From contig NC_079878.1 of assembly GCF_029227915.1 (NCBI RefSeq), forward strand, positions 5,768,001 through 5,828,000: DNA of 60,000 nt, given 5' to 3'. The translations under genes and the position numbers were made by a program. Below are positions 20,600 to 33,689 of this stretch, piece after piece. This DNA comes from Hydractinia symbiolongicarpus. Lineage: Eukaryota; Cnidaria; Hydrozoa; Anthoathecata; Hydractiniidae. Every line of letters starts with the position of its first letter. Positions within the stretch are counted from its first letter, which is position 1. The notes beneath the pieces were generated by a model. That model worked only from the letters and a program-made list of their open reading frames with translations. It searched no databases and had not been told where the DNA came from.

Positions 20600-22855
20600 C
20601 TATTTCTCTATTTTTATTGTTTAAGTTTTATTCCATGAGTTACTAAAACTAAGGTTCACAAATATAATTTTTTAAAAAAAATTCTTGATGATTTGAATTC
20701 TGATCGATTTCCATTTTCTCCTTAGAGAAAGCCTTTGTCTTTATACCACCTGTTAATGTTGCTGATAATATCTTACATTCTTATATTACTTTCTTAATGA
20801 CTAGTACTGTAAATAGTTTTTAAAAAAAATAAAAAACAAGAATTTCCAAGAAAGACATATTTTCTTCAACCATTGTCTCATTATGATGTCATTACTTCCT
20901 GTGATGACATATCAACTTAAATATTTTGTCACTAATTAAGTCACAACATATTGATGCTTCTTTGTGCCAAGTTTTGTCACTTAAAACCAAACTGAACAAA
21001 AGTTACAGCCCGCAGGCACTTTATGCCCCCCCCATACTTACAAGGGTCAAAAAAGCCCATACAAATAGTCGTTACCATAGTGATCAATTATTATGCAGAA
21101 GTATAAAATTTCTGTAAGAAACTTAAAAGCTCTTTCACAGTGTTAAATTTTTAAGAGAGTATCACTTACATTTTAAATCTCTTTTACAAAACTATAAAGG
21201 ATGTGGGATGGAAAGCACGCTTAGCGTGGAGAGGAATGTTTGATCTAAAAAAGCTTTTTTCTTCTTCTTGAGAGAATGAGTAGAACGCAAGTTATGATGA
21301 GTATTCTGACAATTGGAGGTTAAAAATTGTGGAAAAAATTTTAATACTAAATAACTCCAAAAGTAAAAAACAATAAGAAAAAATTAAAAAAGCATTTTTA
21401 GATCAATGTCTTGTGATCACAAAAAAGCAAACAGCAAACTTCAGAAATTAGTAGTTTTGTAAAAGAGATTGCATTTGTAGGAGAGGGGTAATTTTTTTGT
21501 GTCTATTAAACCTTCAAATTTTATTTTTTCTTAATAAATAAATATAGGTAATCATATAGGCTTTCTAAAAATATATACATTAATATATCAAAATAAAGTT
21601 TTGGTGAATTAAAAGCATTTTAAAATATCACATCTTTTTTGTATATTCATGCCTTAACCTTAAACTTACAGTTTATAAGTAATATGAATTGATAGAGTAT
21701 AGAGATTATCATAAATCTGTGTATATATATAAAAAAGTAAACTCTTTTTAAAGTCTGGATTTCAGCTACGAACGTGCTTAATTTTTGGCAAAATCTCAGT
21801 CTCAATGTTCGTAAAAGCCAGGTCCTAATATATTTTGGTTTCTTTCATGAAATCTTGAAAATTAATCTTGCAGAATTGTTCAAATTGTTTATTTACAGAA
21901 AATAATCTCCATGGCATTCTTTTTTGTTTTTGACCCCACAAAAAAAACTCACATTGTTTTCATTTGTTAAAGTTCGATATGACAAGCATTCCGTGGACAA
22001 AATTTTAGAGAAATTTTTTTTTTACTCAGTACGTCAGTAACCATAGAGTTATTTTTTTTCAAGCAACAATTTTTAAATTGTTTCGTGAAGTGATCCTCTT
22101 AAGGAAAAATGTTTTTGACTGAGTGAAATCACTGGACGATTTCATTTGCCTGAAAAATACCAAGATGGTAACTCTCTGAATACAAAATTTAAGAATTAGG
22201 ATATCATCCCTTTTGTCAACCTTATATTTTGGAATTTTTAACAATTTTTTTTACCAAATATAATCTATGATAGAGGCCTAAAATGTGACACAAATAAGCA
22301 AGAACATTCCAAGGAAAGTTTAAAGTCCAACATTCCCCACCAAATTAAATTAGTATACTAATTCTGAAATCACAAATGTGTAAAATGTGAGTTATGTAAT
22401 CCTGGCTAATGTTTTTTTCACAGATGTTGTTTAAAAAAAAGGTACACTGGAGACACAGGATATATACCAGCAACATCACCAATTTTTGTAAACAGCTTCA
22501 AATTTTACGTTTGTTTGGAACAAGTCAACAAGCCAACTAGCTAGCTACCCATATCATTATATTCAAATCTAGCTAACACCTAGCTCATTTAACACCAAGA
22601 ATAATACACAAAAGCATTAGAATGGCCCAGTGATGCATACTATTATCCCATATTATCACCAAATGGTTATAACAATCTGTATGACAAATTAACTTGGCAA
22701 ATATGGCAAGTAAACAAACCATGTTTGCACTACTTCGCTGCAAACTTAAAATTCGCTTATAAGTAATCTCGTTTTCATGTTATTCGGTATTATATAATAT
22801 ATTATATAAGTAAACCAGTCGTGATTTGTTTTAGGCATGGTGTTTCAATGCAATA
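20600..22855. other. Non-coding AT-rich region
   Basis: No frames above 63 codons, no repeat recognised from elsewhere in the window. A TA-rich palindrome is near 22795. Confidence 0.5.
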
Positions 22856-22859
22856 ATAT

Positions 22860-23047
22860 ATTTGGCCTCATTTTGAGCTACGCAGACCCACACAGTGTGC
22901 CATCTTCCCAATTTCCCTCACATGGCTTGGGTTAACCCAGGGCTATGGTAACATTCACTCGCCCATGTTGAATCGCCGTCAAGAGGAATCGAACCCCGGT
23001 CTCTCGCACAGAGTACGAGAGCTATAACCACTAATCTATGGCACCAC
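22860..23047 (-). mobile_element. tRNA-derived SINE, fuller copy
   Basis: On the minus strand: TAGATTAGTGGTTATAG, then GAGAGACC, then a perfect box B GGTTCGATTCC (22985-22995), then the same body as at 17553, continuing into AACCCAAGCCATGTGAGGG and GATGGCACACTGTGTGGG. The tail near 22860 resembles that at 39660 (CTCAAAATGAGGCC compared with CTTGAAATGAGCATT). Confidence 0.8.
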
Positions 23048-23384
23048 AAAAATAAATCTTACAAATATATATACTTATGGGGACCCTTTTTCAAAAATTT
23101 ACCAAATACTTACTTAAATTAATGAATTCCTTCAAGAAAAAGAAGAAAAGGGGAAATCTATGAATTTCAATAATATATACCTTAACCGTATTTATGCAGA
23201 GGCAGGTAAAATCAACCCACTCACAACTTAAAAAGATGCTGATTTCAAAAGGTCACCTAAATTTTCCTTAAATGTCCTGATTTTTCTTCTCAAATCATCT
23301 GAAAAAAATTTTAACATTTGGTTATTTTTTTATAGTTTTTATATTGTTTATTTTGAATCACCACTATCAAAGCTCCTCAATTTT

Positions 23385-24025
23385 GTTAAAGGGGAACTCC
23401 AGTGAAAATCACTTTTTTCTTTTTCCTTTTATACGTACTCGAAAAAGCATAAGAAATAAAAAACAGCTTACTTAACTTGTTTCCTTATTTAAAATTGTTG
23501 TACTAGCCTTCGCATATTTATTTTTTTTCTCATAAAAAAACAGACATGCGCGATTTCATTAAGACTGGACCTGATTATAAATAATGACGACACATTGTGC
23601 AGAAAGTTGGAGAGTATATATATATATTAAATATAAACTTATAGTTTACATTTAAATTGTTTGTTTTTGTATGTATTTAACCAATCGATCGGAGAAATGT
23701 AAAAAAGTTAGTTTTCATAGAATCCCGTCTTTAAAAAAGAAAGAATTCAAACAAAAAATGACTTAAAAAAATGTCGTGCAATCAAAGTTTTTATATAAAA
23801 AGTAAGAAAGATTTTTTACTGAATTTTTGACGAAAAGAATGTAAAAAAAGCGATAAAATATATTATATATGGCTGTAGCTTTGTAAAGGTTATGTAATGT
23901 TCGTCATTATAACAAGACATCTTATCAACGAACAATGCAAACAGTAAGTAAACAAAACTTTTAGAAGGCGAGCTACCAATCTTACAGACTTTCTGCACGA
24001 TGTGGCATAAGCTTATTTATTAGGA
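23385..24025 (+). mobile_element. THAP-transposon relic, second copy, rearranged
   Basis: Starts GTTAAAGGGGAACTCCAGTG like the left end at 14405, and stays alignable for about 220 bases (ATACGTACTC, GCATAAGAAAT, TTGTACTAGCCTTCGCATAT, CGCGATTTCATTA). It then keeps scattered blocks (CGATCGGAGAAATGTAAA, AATCCCGTCT, GGCTGTAGCTTTGTAAAG). Near 23985-24020 a piece of the left part (AGACTTTCTGCACGATGTG) reappears in reverse, suggesting a rearrangement or a second, inverted copy. The right TIR was not found. Confidence 0.65.
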
Positions 24026-24029
24026 CTTA

Positions 24030-26240
24030 TTGAAATTAAAAATGTTTTGTATAATTAGTTCTTGCAAAAATAATTCTATAAAATATCCTGTAATGGTTCT
24101 GCTGTTTTACGTAACAGAATGTCTAAGGGAAGCTTTTATGATATCTGAAGCTGTCTACATATATATCCTTCTCTTTAATTCTTTGTTTTTTTCATGGTTC
24201 AAAACACCACAAAAATAAAAAATCTTTTCATAAATTTGATTTGAAACCTTACAATTTTCATAAGTTTTCAGAGTTTTTTTTTAATAGAGTTTACCTAGCT
24301 AGGTACTAGCTAGCTAAACTATATTAAAGTATTATGTAACCTGCTAAAAAAAGGAACATATTTTTTAAAAATTGAAAGACGCTTATTACAGTTACCAAGA
24401 TAATTTTTCTTGCATATTTTCTGGAACATAAATTAGAGTTCTGCTTTTGTTAGTCGCATAAATTAACGTGTTCGCATAATCTGGCGATATATTGGCGAAA
24501 AATCACTAAATCATACCAAGGTATTTTTCGTTGTCTTCTCTCATATCAAAAAGACAAAAAAACCTGGGGACAAGGGTCCATATGTTTAATACTCCACAAT
24601 AACTCTTTTGAATGTAAATGAACTTTAGAATTAGGTTTTTACATGTTATGAAAAAATTTCTCTTCTCAGCTAAAAAGTTTTTGGATATAGATTGCTCTAC
24701 AACTAATAAAATAGCTTTGTTTTAATTTTTTTTGGAGTATCCCAAGAGATCATGTTTCCATTACCGATGTTTACTGTTGCACAGTGTCAAGTTAATTTTA
24801 AAGATAATAAAAACAACTTTAAGAACCATTAATATTTTTAGAGAAGGCAGCTATACACCTACTAAACATTTCCAAAGTTTAATGTTCAACATAAAAATAA
24901 CTTTTCATAATTTTTTAATTTACCAGGGAAAACTATATATTTAAAACAAGGAAGATAAGTCAATTTAACAGCTCTTATTTAAATAAAAAACAAAATGACA
25001 AACAGAAATTTTATGCCAATGAACAGGAATCGAAATAACTACCAGTCATCGGTCATGACCAACCAAAACTTGAGTTATGACTGACCATCTTTTCTCATTC
25101 TTACCCTGGTGATCAGTCAGTAATTGTTATTCTTTCTAAGTTATAATTTTCAAGTTTCTGGGAATAAAATGAAGTGAAGCACACCCAACAAATACTTTCT
25201 TTGGAGTGCGAGTTTGTTCCATACTCGATCAATCTCCACCATTTTTCGAAATTTACTGTTAATATTTTGTTTCAATCACGCAAATTATTACTTTCAGGAT
25301 ATAACTTTTATTTGTATTAGTTTATTAGTTTGTTTATCCTGTTCGCAGGGCACAATTTTTTTTCCTCACCATGTGTTATTAATCACACCAGTGAACTGAA
25401 TTGTATGGATAACATGTTAAGCTCCCTTATACTGTCGATTACACACCTGCCTTTCAAATTTCTTATTTTGATCCCTGATTAATCCAAGGTTTTTTAGTAA
25501 AATAAACCATTCATTTCAGCAAGAAGATCCAAGTTCTAACAGCCATTACAACTGGCTAAGCAAGTAAAAAAATAAATTAAAAATTAAAAAAAATCACTTC
25601 TACCTCGTACAGGTTGCTTTTATAAAACCCAGATGAAATAGAATTAATAAATAAACTATTTTCAATTTAGTTCATTTTAGCTTTTCAAGTTGGACTTATG
25701 GATCATCATGTCTCTCAATATAAGGAATTGACACGAATTGAGTCTTTCCTTTATCGAAATTAAACTGATCTTGGAAGATTTATTTTTTTTTTAATTTGCT
25801 TACTTAAGACAATTTTTGTTAATTTAGCTTGAATTTAAACAATATTGCGAGACGAAACCAGACGATATCGGAAAGATAAAGTACAACAAGAAGAAATGAT
25901 TGTTCTGAGCCTACTAATTTAATTTTCCAAAAGAATAAATATTTTGAATAGTGTTTTTAGTTTCCTCCTAAATTGTGCGGATGTAAAACAAAAACAATAA
26001 TTTTCGTTATCATATCTGTTACATAAAACGCTCAAATTAATGACTTTTACTAACAATTAAAAACTCCTTTTAACAAACAGGTTGTTAAAAATTACTTATC
26101 TATACTCTATCAACCTAGGTGGGATATGATGCTCAAATAAGTATTGCCAGCCTTGTTCTTAGGGGTTCTTAGAAAACTAACAATCCGCGGGGGCAAGGTC
26201 ACTTAAGTTACTCAGATATGGATTTAGCTGATGAAACTTT
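24030..26240. other. Non-coding AT-rich region
   Basis: Frames up to 70 codons without coding character. CTAGCTAGGTACTAGCTAGC near 24295 is a small palindromic cluster. Nothing else supported. Confidence 0.5.
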
Positions 26241-26245
26241 TGAAC

Positions 26246-27650
26246 TTAAGGTGGCAGTCAGAATTTCTTTTGTACATAATTAGTTACATAAAATTGTTTT
26301 CACACTATATATATTTATATATTTCTGTTATAACACACTTGTCACGATTTTATAGCTATATTACTATTATCTTTCACCAAAATACCTTAACAATTCCTCT
26401 TTAAATTAAAACTTATAATAATTAATTTAATCTAAGGCCAGGATACACCTGTATAATATCATTAAATATATTTTACAATAAATTTATAATTTTTCTACAA
26501 TATACTTATAATTTCTTGTATTGTGATACTTTCATACCATCGTTGCCACAACAACGCTAGCAGATAATAGATATATCATCACACAAACAAAAAGGCATTC
26601 AAAACCATATTACCAAGAATATTATTAAAATCAAATTGGTTTGATTTTATTTAAATATTATAGCTATGCTGCAAATTATGAGGTTATGACACACATACCA
26701 GGTGTTGACATTATACATATTAAAACTACATATTAAAGCTATATTATAAGAAATTATATATTTCAGTGATATCATACAAGTGTATCAGGCCCTTTAGTCT
26801 GCGTGCTTGCAAATTATACAGAAAGGAATGAGTAATTATTAAAAAGAAACGTTAATAACAAAAACAGTGCATTATGTAGGAATTTAGGCGATCTTCATTA
26901 TGCTACACTGCACAAGCTTTAACTTTTGATAGTATTTTTGTTTTACTTTAAAAATTTTATTCAGACAAAATTTAAAAGTCAAAATGTTTTTTTAGAGTTT
27001 TTAGTTTCAATAATGGCAAATAGTTCAATTAGTATTATTAACCTAAGTAAAGTTGCATTAAACTTTGTTTTCATCACATCGAAACAAAGAAAATAAGAAA
27101 CAACATTTTACTACTAAATGACTCGCTTGAAACAAACATATTTTTTTTGAAAACAACTTTAATCAGTATACTGTATTTAACTTCTTACGTTTTATGTTCA
27201 GAAAAACTGGTTAAGAACCTCTGAAATAAAAATTACATTTTGTATATTTTCTTACAGCATGTTATGCTATAAAAATAAACTTATTTCATTTTTGCAACAT
27301 TTTTTCGGCTATCGGAGACAAGAAAGTTAATACTGAGAGAGTCCCTAGCTGAAACACTAAGTTCTCGTGTTTGGGGTTCAAAAGTTTAGTAGTCCCCCAC
27401 TTGTCTCCAACATGAAAAATAAAAATGCAGGAAAAAGCTCCCAGGTCACAAAAAATACAAATTCTCGTTGAAAAACAAGGATTTTTTACATAGAAATTTC
27501 TGGTGACTCATCAATTTTGGTTTCAAGTTAAAATCATTTTATTATGTATTGAGGCCTATATTTTTAGGAAATGTAAACAGGCATAAATAATACACTTAGT
27601 AAATAAATAAATGTGGACAGTTAAAAAAGGGTTATTGCCACCTTAACAAA
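26246..27650. mobile_element. Possible TIR element (TTAAGGTGGCA ends), about 1.4 kb
   Basis: TTAAGGTGGCA at about 26247 and its reverse complement TGCCACCTTAA at about 27637-27647 face each other, with partial similarity just inside (GGTGGCAGTCA compared with GGTGGCAATAA). No open frame remains. A smaller TIR element lies inside near its left end. Confidence 0.4.
26433..26797. mobile_element. MITE, about 365 bp, imperfect 40-bp TIRs, nested
   Basis: The ends read inward TAAGGCCAGGATACACCTGT and TAAAGGGCCTGATACACTTG, then ATAATATCATTAAATATAT and ATGATATCACTGAAATATAT: about 33 of 40 agree by eye. The core has GTTGCCACAACAACG. No coding potential. Confidence 0.65.
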
Positions 27651-27654
27651 ACAC

Positions 27655-30420
27655 AAAAACATGTTTTAGCTACCCCCTTTTTATCAGAGAAAAATATTAT
27701 ATTTATATAAAATAAAAGCTATAAAAGTAATACACAAAAACAGGCCTATCAATAAGAAAATAACAGCAGAGCAATAAATAGCTCCCTCAAGGTCACAGTC
27801 TTTTTTATTTATTTTATTTTATCTTTTTTTATATATTTTGGTTCTTTTTTTCTGTAAATAATAAAAAAGGGAACATTGATTTCCATGTAAGATGAATTGA
27901 TATTGTTCAGCCAGAAAATTTTTTTGGAATTGGGGGAGCAATTAATGGCTCAGCTAGTTTCTCATTTCAGAATTATGCGAATTATTGATAGGCCTGCAAA
28001 AAGTTGGTAAATGCACATTAAAGTTTAAGGTAGGAAAAGTGCCATTTTATTAAATATATTTTAGTGTTTTCTGCAGTGATATAATTTATCCACGTTTGTG
28101 GTGACAAACGTAAAAAAAGGTAATTGATTTTCCGCCAAAAGTTTGTTTGTGCATTGCTTTAGGAGGTAACTTAGCTATACTCTGGAAAATCAATTGAATT
28201 CTTGTTACATGTCTTTGGGTTCTTTCAGCTCATGCAGTCACACAAAGTTATAGGGACTTCTTATTTGTAAATTCACCAAGCCATAAAATTACCAATGGTA
28301 TATGTTTTGAAAACACGCTGTTTTGTATAAACTTATAATTCCCAACCTACATCTCTAAAATGTGCACTTGTAAAAGTACCTTGACAAATGTGAATATGAG
28401 GAGACAGACAATCAAAGCACAAATATAAAAAAGGCAGTGTAAGGCTTCCATAATAAATTTCCTTGAAAGATTTTTTAGGTCTTAGTAAAATGATATGATT
28501 TACCACGTAATTACTTTCCTGTTTTAAATAGAACAAGAAACAGTATAGACAACACTACAATTATACTGTTAATTCTGTGGTAAGGCAACTGCAACTTACT
28601 TAATTGTTCTATGGGCCTGACCGACCAATGAAAACAAAAAAATAATAAAAAACAAAAAGGAAAAAAAAAAATTTCCCCTTCCCATTTTGTGAAAATATAA
28701 TGAGTATAGAACATAATCAATGTTATTTTTTGTTAGTTGAATGTTAATTTACAATGATTTGCCGAAGGACCGTAAGCTACTATCAACTTTGCCGTAGAAC
28801 AACTAATTAAGTTGAGTCATCCAACAGTAATGTATGTTTGTCCTTTTTTTAACAGATAAGTTTTTACAGAAAAATTAACACGTCTTACAATTGAAAAAGG
28901 GTTGAGAAAAATTGTTTTAGGATCTCTTGGCCACTGAGACATTCATCATAGAGGTAAAAAATCTTTGGGACGAAGTTGAAAAAAGACATGGGAAGCCTGA
29001 AAAATATTTGTTTGGGAAGCATGCAAAATATATGCATAATCAGTACAATTTTGTGTAAAAATTGCAAGGAATAAATATCAGTATTATTCATTAGTATTGA
29101 AGTCTCAATAATAAAAACAAAAAAAAGAACTCAGTTTAAAAGTCAGTAGTGATCAGAATTAATTAAAAGCAATTGCCTGAAGCCACTAGTAAAAACAGGA
29201 GAAAAAAATAGGAGTCATTGTGCTATTGTGATTAAACAAAAGAATTTAGAAAACAACTGTTTCGACTTTAATATTTTAGACAGCTCTTGGTTTTAAATTA
29301 ACTTAATATAATTATATATAGTGGATAATAAAAAACGATTTTGAATCACCTCACATCCCTGCGTCAAAAAAGATAATAATTAAGTAGTAATTTTTGTCGT
29401 TCACTCATTCATTGAAAAAACATAGAAAAGACATGACAGTATTTTTTTTGCCATTGTCATTGCAAATTACAAAGACCTTGGATGGCACATCTCTGTGAGC
29501 AGTAGTTGAAATTATGGGTAATTAGTCCATCATGGGTATGAACTATTTTTCTCTCCAGGTTATATACATTATTTAGTTTAGTCATTTAAACCCTTTTTTA
29601 CCTTTATATTTCATGGTCCTGCTATGTGACTTTACCAAAACCAATAAAATGATTTTTAGTTGTATATAATTTTTATTTGTATTTTTTCTCACCCGTCCTT
29701 ATTTGGTAAAGCCCATGCCTATAAAACTGCATGTTAGTAAATGTATTAGTAAATAGATGGATTTTGTCATCATTTGTTTACTTTTCAGCAGTAAGCTTTT
29801 TGCCTCTGGCATTTGCGTTGAAGGAAGAAAGATGCTAGGATTTGGTGAAGAGAGGTTTTTCCTGTGGATTTCTTCCCATAAAAAAATGAGGTTTAAACTT
29901 TTATTAAGTCTGAATTGATGCCTTTGTGTGACAAAATGGACTGATAATCACACTGCTTCACATAGACTAGAGCCCCCATATTTTATAACCCAAGTCAAAA
30001 GAGCATACTGCTGAAAATGTAAACAATGAAATTCCTCTGTGTGCTTGTGCTTATAATATTTACAAAAAACCCTTATACAGCACATTGTACAAATAACTTA
30101 GGAATAGTGTGTTACTTTATATTATATATTAGAGGCTTTTTATCCTACGTACTAGCTAGTTTTTATATCTGACATTTACGACTTGTGAAACTTGCATTAT
30201 AAACCTTATTTCTTAGTTCCTTACTTAGCTATTATAACTCGAAAAATGGAAGGGGACTTACAGATAGAAAAATAGTTTATAAACTTACTTTATATTCTTC
30301 TTAATAGTTCTTAAAAGAACTGTTTTTTTATGCTTCTTTGATATTATATAATTTATTTCTTGTTCGACTGTTCCTTTCTTTTCCTTCTGGCCGCATAATA
30401 CAACAAAGTGCATTTCGGGC
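27655..30420. other. Non-coding AT-rich region
   Basis: Frames up to 69 codons without coding character on either strand. No repeat family recognised. Confidence 0.5.
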
Positions 30421-30640
30421 AGGTTCGGGATCGTGAAAATCTTTGACTGACGTTTTTATTGGCTTATATCGACCACGTGACCGGACGCTTCTATTTTAAT
30501 CGTCTAGATTTTGCAAAGCGGGGAATACGGGATTTTAGGCATTCTGGTTGGCCTAGCGCTCTCAGATATGATATCCAACCCCCCAGGGCTCTTATTCTCT
30601 TTTTGACAATTTCGCCAGGTGGTGTGCATATATATTTAAC
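30421..30640. promoter_or_regulatory. Isolated GC-richer island, possible regulatory DNA
   Basis: About 200 bases with CpG-containing words (GACCACGTGACCGGACGC, GCGGGGAATACGGG) and a TTGGC/GGTTGG CCAAT-like pair within otherwise AT-rich DNA. It could be a promoter or enhancer or an old transposon end. No exon found beside it. Confidence 0.25.
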
Positions 30641-30804
30641 CTTTTTACGATCATATAATTACTCCGATTATATGGGTGAAATATGTTTTTACATTTTATA
30701 CACGACGTAATTGCATATAATTGATCCAATTACGTTGACTATTGTTACAATCAACCCTCTGAAGTATCATCACACATGTTCAATAAGCAACAATAACAAA
30801 TTTT

Positions 30805-30872
30805 CCCCTTTGAAGTAAAAAAGTTCTCTTTGAAGTAGGAAAAAGTTCTTTGAAGTAAAAAATATTCTTTTA
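30805..30872 (+). repeat. Short tandem repeat, about 21 bp, 3-4 copies
   Basis: TTCTTTGAAGTAAAAAA-like units (CCTTTGAAGTAAAAAAG, TCTTTGAAGTAGGAAAAAG, TTTGAAGTAAAAAATATTC). Confidence 0.75.
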
Positions 30873-31339
30873 GTTATTATAAGTAACTATAACTAACTAT
30901 ATGTCAAGTTTAAACCTTACAAATTTATGTTACTGTAAATGGAAAAAGTAAACATCAATCTATCATGAAATAGAAAAAAAGTAATAAACTGCCCTTTTCA
31001 AATGTGAATAAAATTTGCTGCGTTGGCGCCTCAAACGAAGGGTCTTAAAGTAAGCCAAAATAGCTAAAATGTTTATATAATTATTAAAATTAACATTATT
31101 TTTGTCAATATTTACAAAAAAAATAATAAAAATCTATCATAAGCTACACAAATGCAAGAGAAATAATGCTGACGTCCGCAAAGAAATTCTGACAAAGTCA
31201 GCATTTGAATCATGATTTTTAATTGTCATGTGACAAATATCATCCATACCAAGTTTTATAATTTATAACCTAACACAAGGGAAGTTATGATGTTAGGGCA
31301 CTAAATTATTGTGCTTGAGCATTTAATACTTTTTTCCGC

Positions 31340-33689
31340 GTTTGGTTACTTTCGCAGAATATCTCTTTAGTGATGTAGCTATGAATGGGTATCCGATTTG
31401 CCTTTTTGCAAAAGTAAAGATTTACTTCAAATGGTCTGCTAGAACGTTATCTTCTTCGCGCGCGATATTTCTTAAAAGTATCTTTCTAGTGATGTATGCA
31501 AGGGTATATTCCACCTCTGCTTGTCTACTGTATCGTACATATATTTTATTTGTCTTGTTCTGCTAGGGCATCTAATATTTCAATGGAGCTAAAAATTCTC
31601 GCAAAATTTCCTTTTCATTGACTTATGAATGGGTCCAGCATTTCTGCTTTATTACTGACCAGAAGATGGTTTTCCTTTGAATTTATTTGCCCTTTTAAAG
31701 GATCTAAGATTCTATATTGTGTAGTGTATTGGTCTGGTTTCGGACCTTTGATGTGTCATTACGCAGGAAGGTATTTGTCCAGAACATCGTATCTCTTGGT
31801 GTATGGATAAGTATAGAATAATACCACTTGTTTAATGTATAGTATATCGTCTTCCCTCGGATTGTCATGTTTTAGGACATCTAATAATGTCAGTTCGAAT
31901 GAACATAGAATCGCTTCTAATGAAGTATGAGTGGGTATAGCACACTGCTGTCTGTTCAATGTATTGTTTGACGACTTCCCTAAGATCGACATGCTTTGAG
32001 ACTTTTAATATGTCATTTCACGAGATGGCATTTGTCTATAATATTGTTTTTGGTGTTGTATCGATGGGTACAGAATACTAACTGCTGTTTAGCATCTATT
32101 ATGGGAATATATCTTTCTATTGGTGTATAGATATGTATTCAACCTCAGTGGTCTTATACTATAAAAATAACCGTTAAGGTTGCAACCACTTTCTTTGATT
32201 GGTCTGCTTTAGGACATCTAACATGCTATTCAGAGAAGAGTAATTGTCCAAGAGATTGTTTCTATAGATGAATCAATGGGTATAAAGCACTACTGCTTGT
32301 TCAGTGTATACTGTAACGTCTGTCGTCAGATTGGTCTGCCTTAAGACTTTTAATATGTTTTTTCGCGAGAGAATATTTGTCCAGAATGCAGTTTTGGTAT
32401 TTTGTCAAAATATCTGTTCTATTAGTGGATGTATTTGTATCCTACCTCAATACCTCTATAGTGCAACGTGTTCCCTCAGATTGGTTTATATTGTAAAGCT
32501 TTCGCATTGATTGGTCTGCTTTAGGACTGTTGATGCGTCATTTCCAGGGAGGGTATTTCTCCATCAAATTGTTTCTATTTGTGTATGGATGTATTTCCAG
32601 CATAAGTGTTTGTGCAGGGTAAAGTATAAAATTTTCTCTTTGATTGGTCTTTTAAAATATCTCAGATCTTATTTTGCACATACCTCAACTTCTAAAAGTG
32701 TTACCTTAAATGACGTATGGATGTGTCTCACATTTACAGACTTCTTTTAATTTTTCTGCTAGGATTTCGACCTTTACTTTCATCCAGGTTGTTTTTTAGC
32801 CATGTATTGTGGAATATCCCATTTACTTACTGGTTTAGGGAGGCTTTATTTGAATAGATCTATTAGGTCATTTTTTAAATAGTCTTATCCAAGCTGTCAC
32901 TGTCGTCTCTATTGCATGTGTATATAGAACAAAACCGCCTTTTTAGTGCATACTATACATCTTTCCTCAAATCTAACGGCTTAAGACTTTTACTGTGTCA
33001 TTTGCGAGGGGGTATTTGTCCAGAATATTGTTTCTATTGGTGCATAGATGTGCACCCAACCTCACTGAATGTTTAATTTAAGGCGTAAAGTCTTCTCTTG
33101 ATTGGCGTGCTTCATCTTTTCGCGAAAGCGTATTCGTCCAAAGTATAGTGTCTATTTGTGAATGGATTGTTATCCAACATCAGTGTTGGTTTGGTTTATA
33201 GTGAATAGTTTTTCCTTCGATTGGTCTGCTTTGGGACTTTTGATGTGTCATTTTCTTGGAGGGTATTTAGTCAAATATGACTTCTATTGGTGGATGGATG
33301 TGTATCCAACCTCAATATTTGTTCAATTACAGTGTAAAGTCTACACATTGATTAGTCTGCTTTAGAACTTTCATTTTTTTATATCGCGGCAAAGTACTTG
33401 TCCAAAATATAGTGTCTCTTTGTGTATTGACGTGTATTCAACATCAGTGTTTGTTTAGTTTAAAGTATAAAGTCTTCTCTTGATTGGCGTGCTTGAGGAC
33501 TTTTAATGTAGGACTTTTGATGTATCATTTCGCAGAAGAGTATTTTGCCATAATATCATTTCTATTGGTAAATGGATGTATACTCAACCTCAATTGTTGT
33601 TTTTTTCAATATGTGATCACTTTGCATTAATTGGTCTACTTTAGAAATTTTGATACGTCATTTCCAGGGAGAACACTTGTTTCTACTGC
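31340..33689 (+). repeat. Degenerate satellite, about 130-150-bp units
   Basis: Repeated blocks GATTGGTCTGCTTTAGGACT, TTTGATGTGTCATTTC, GGTATTTGTCCAGAATAT, TTTCTATTGGTGTATGGATG and CAACCTCAGTGTTTG recur in the same order about 15 times with heavy divergence (for example near 32189, 32327, 32500, 33220 and 33350). It runs without a gap into the 78/88/91-bp satellite. Short frames inside it are not genes. Confidence 0.85.
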
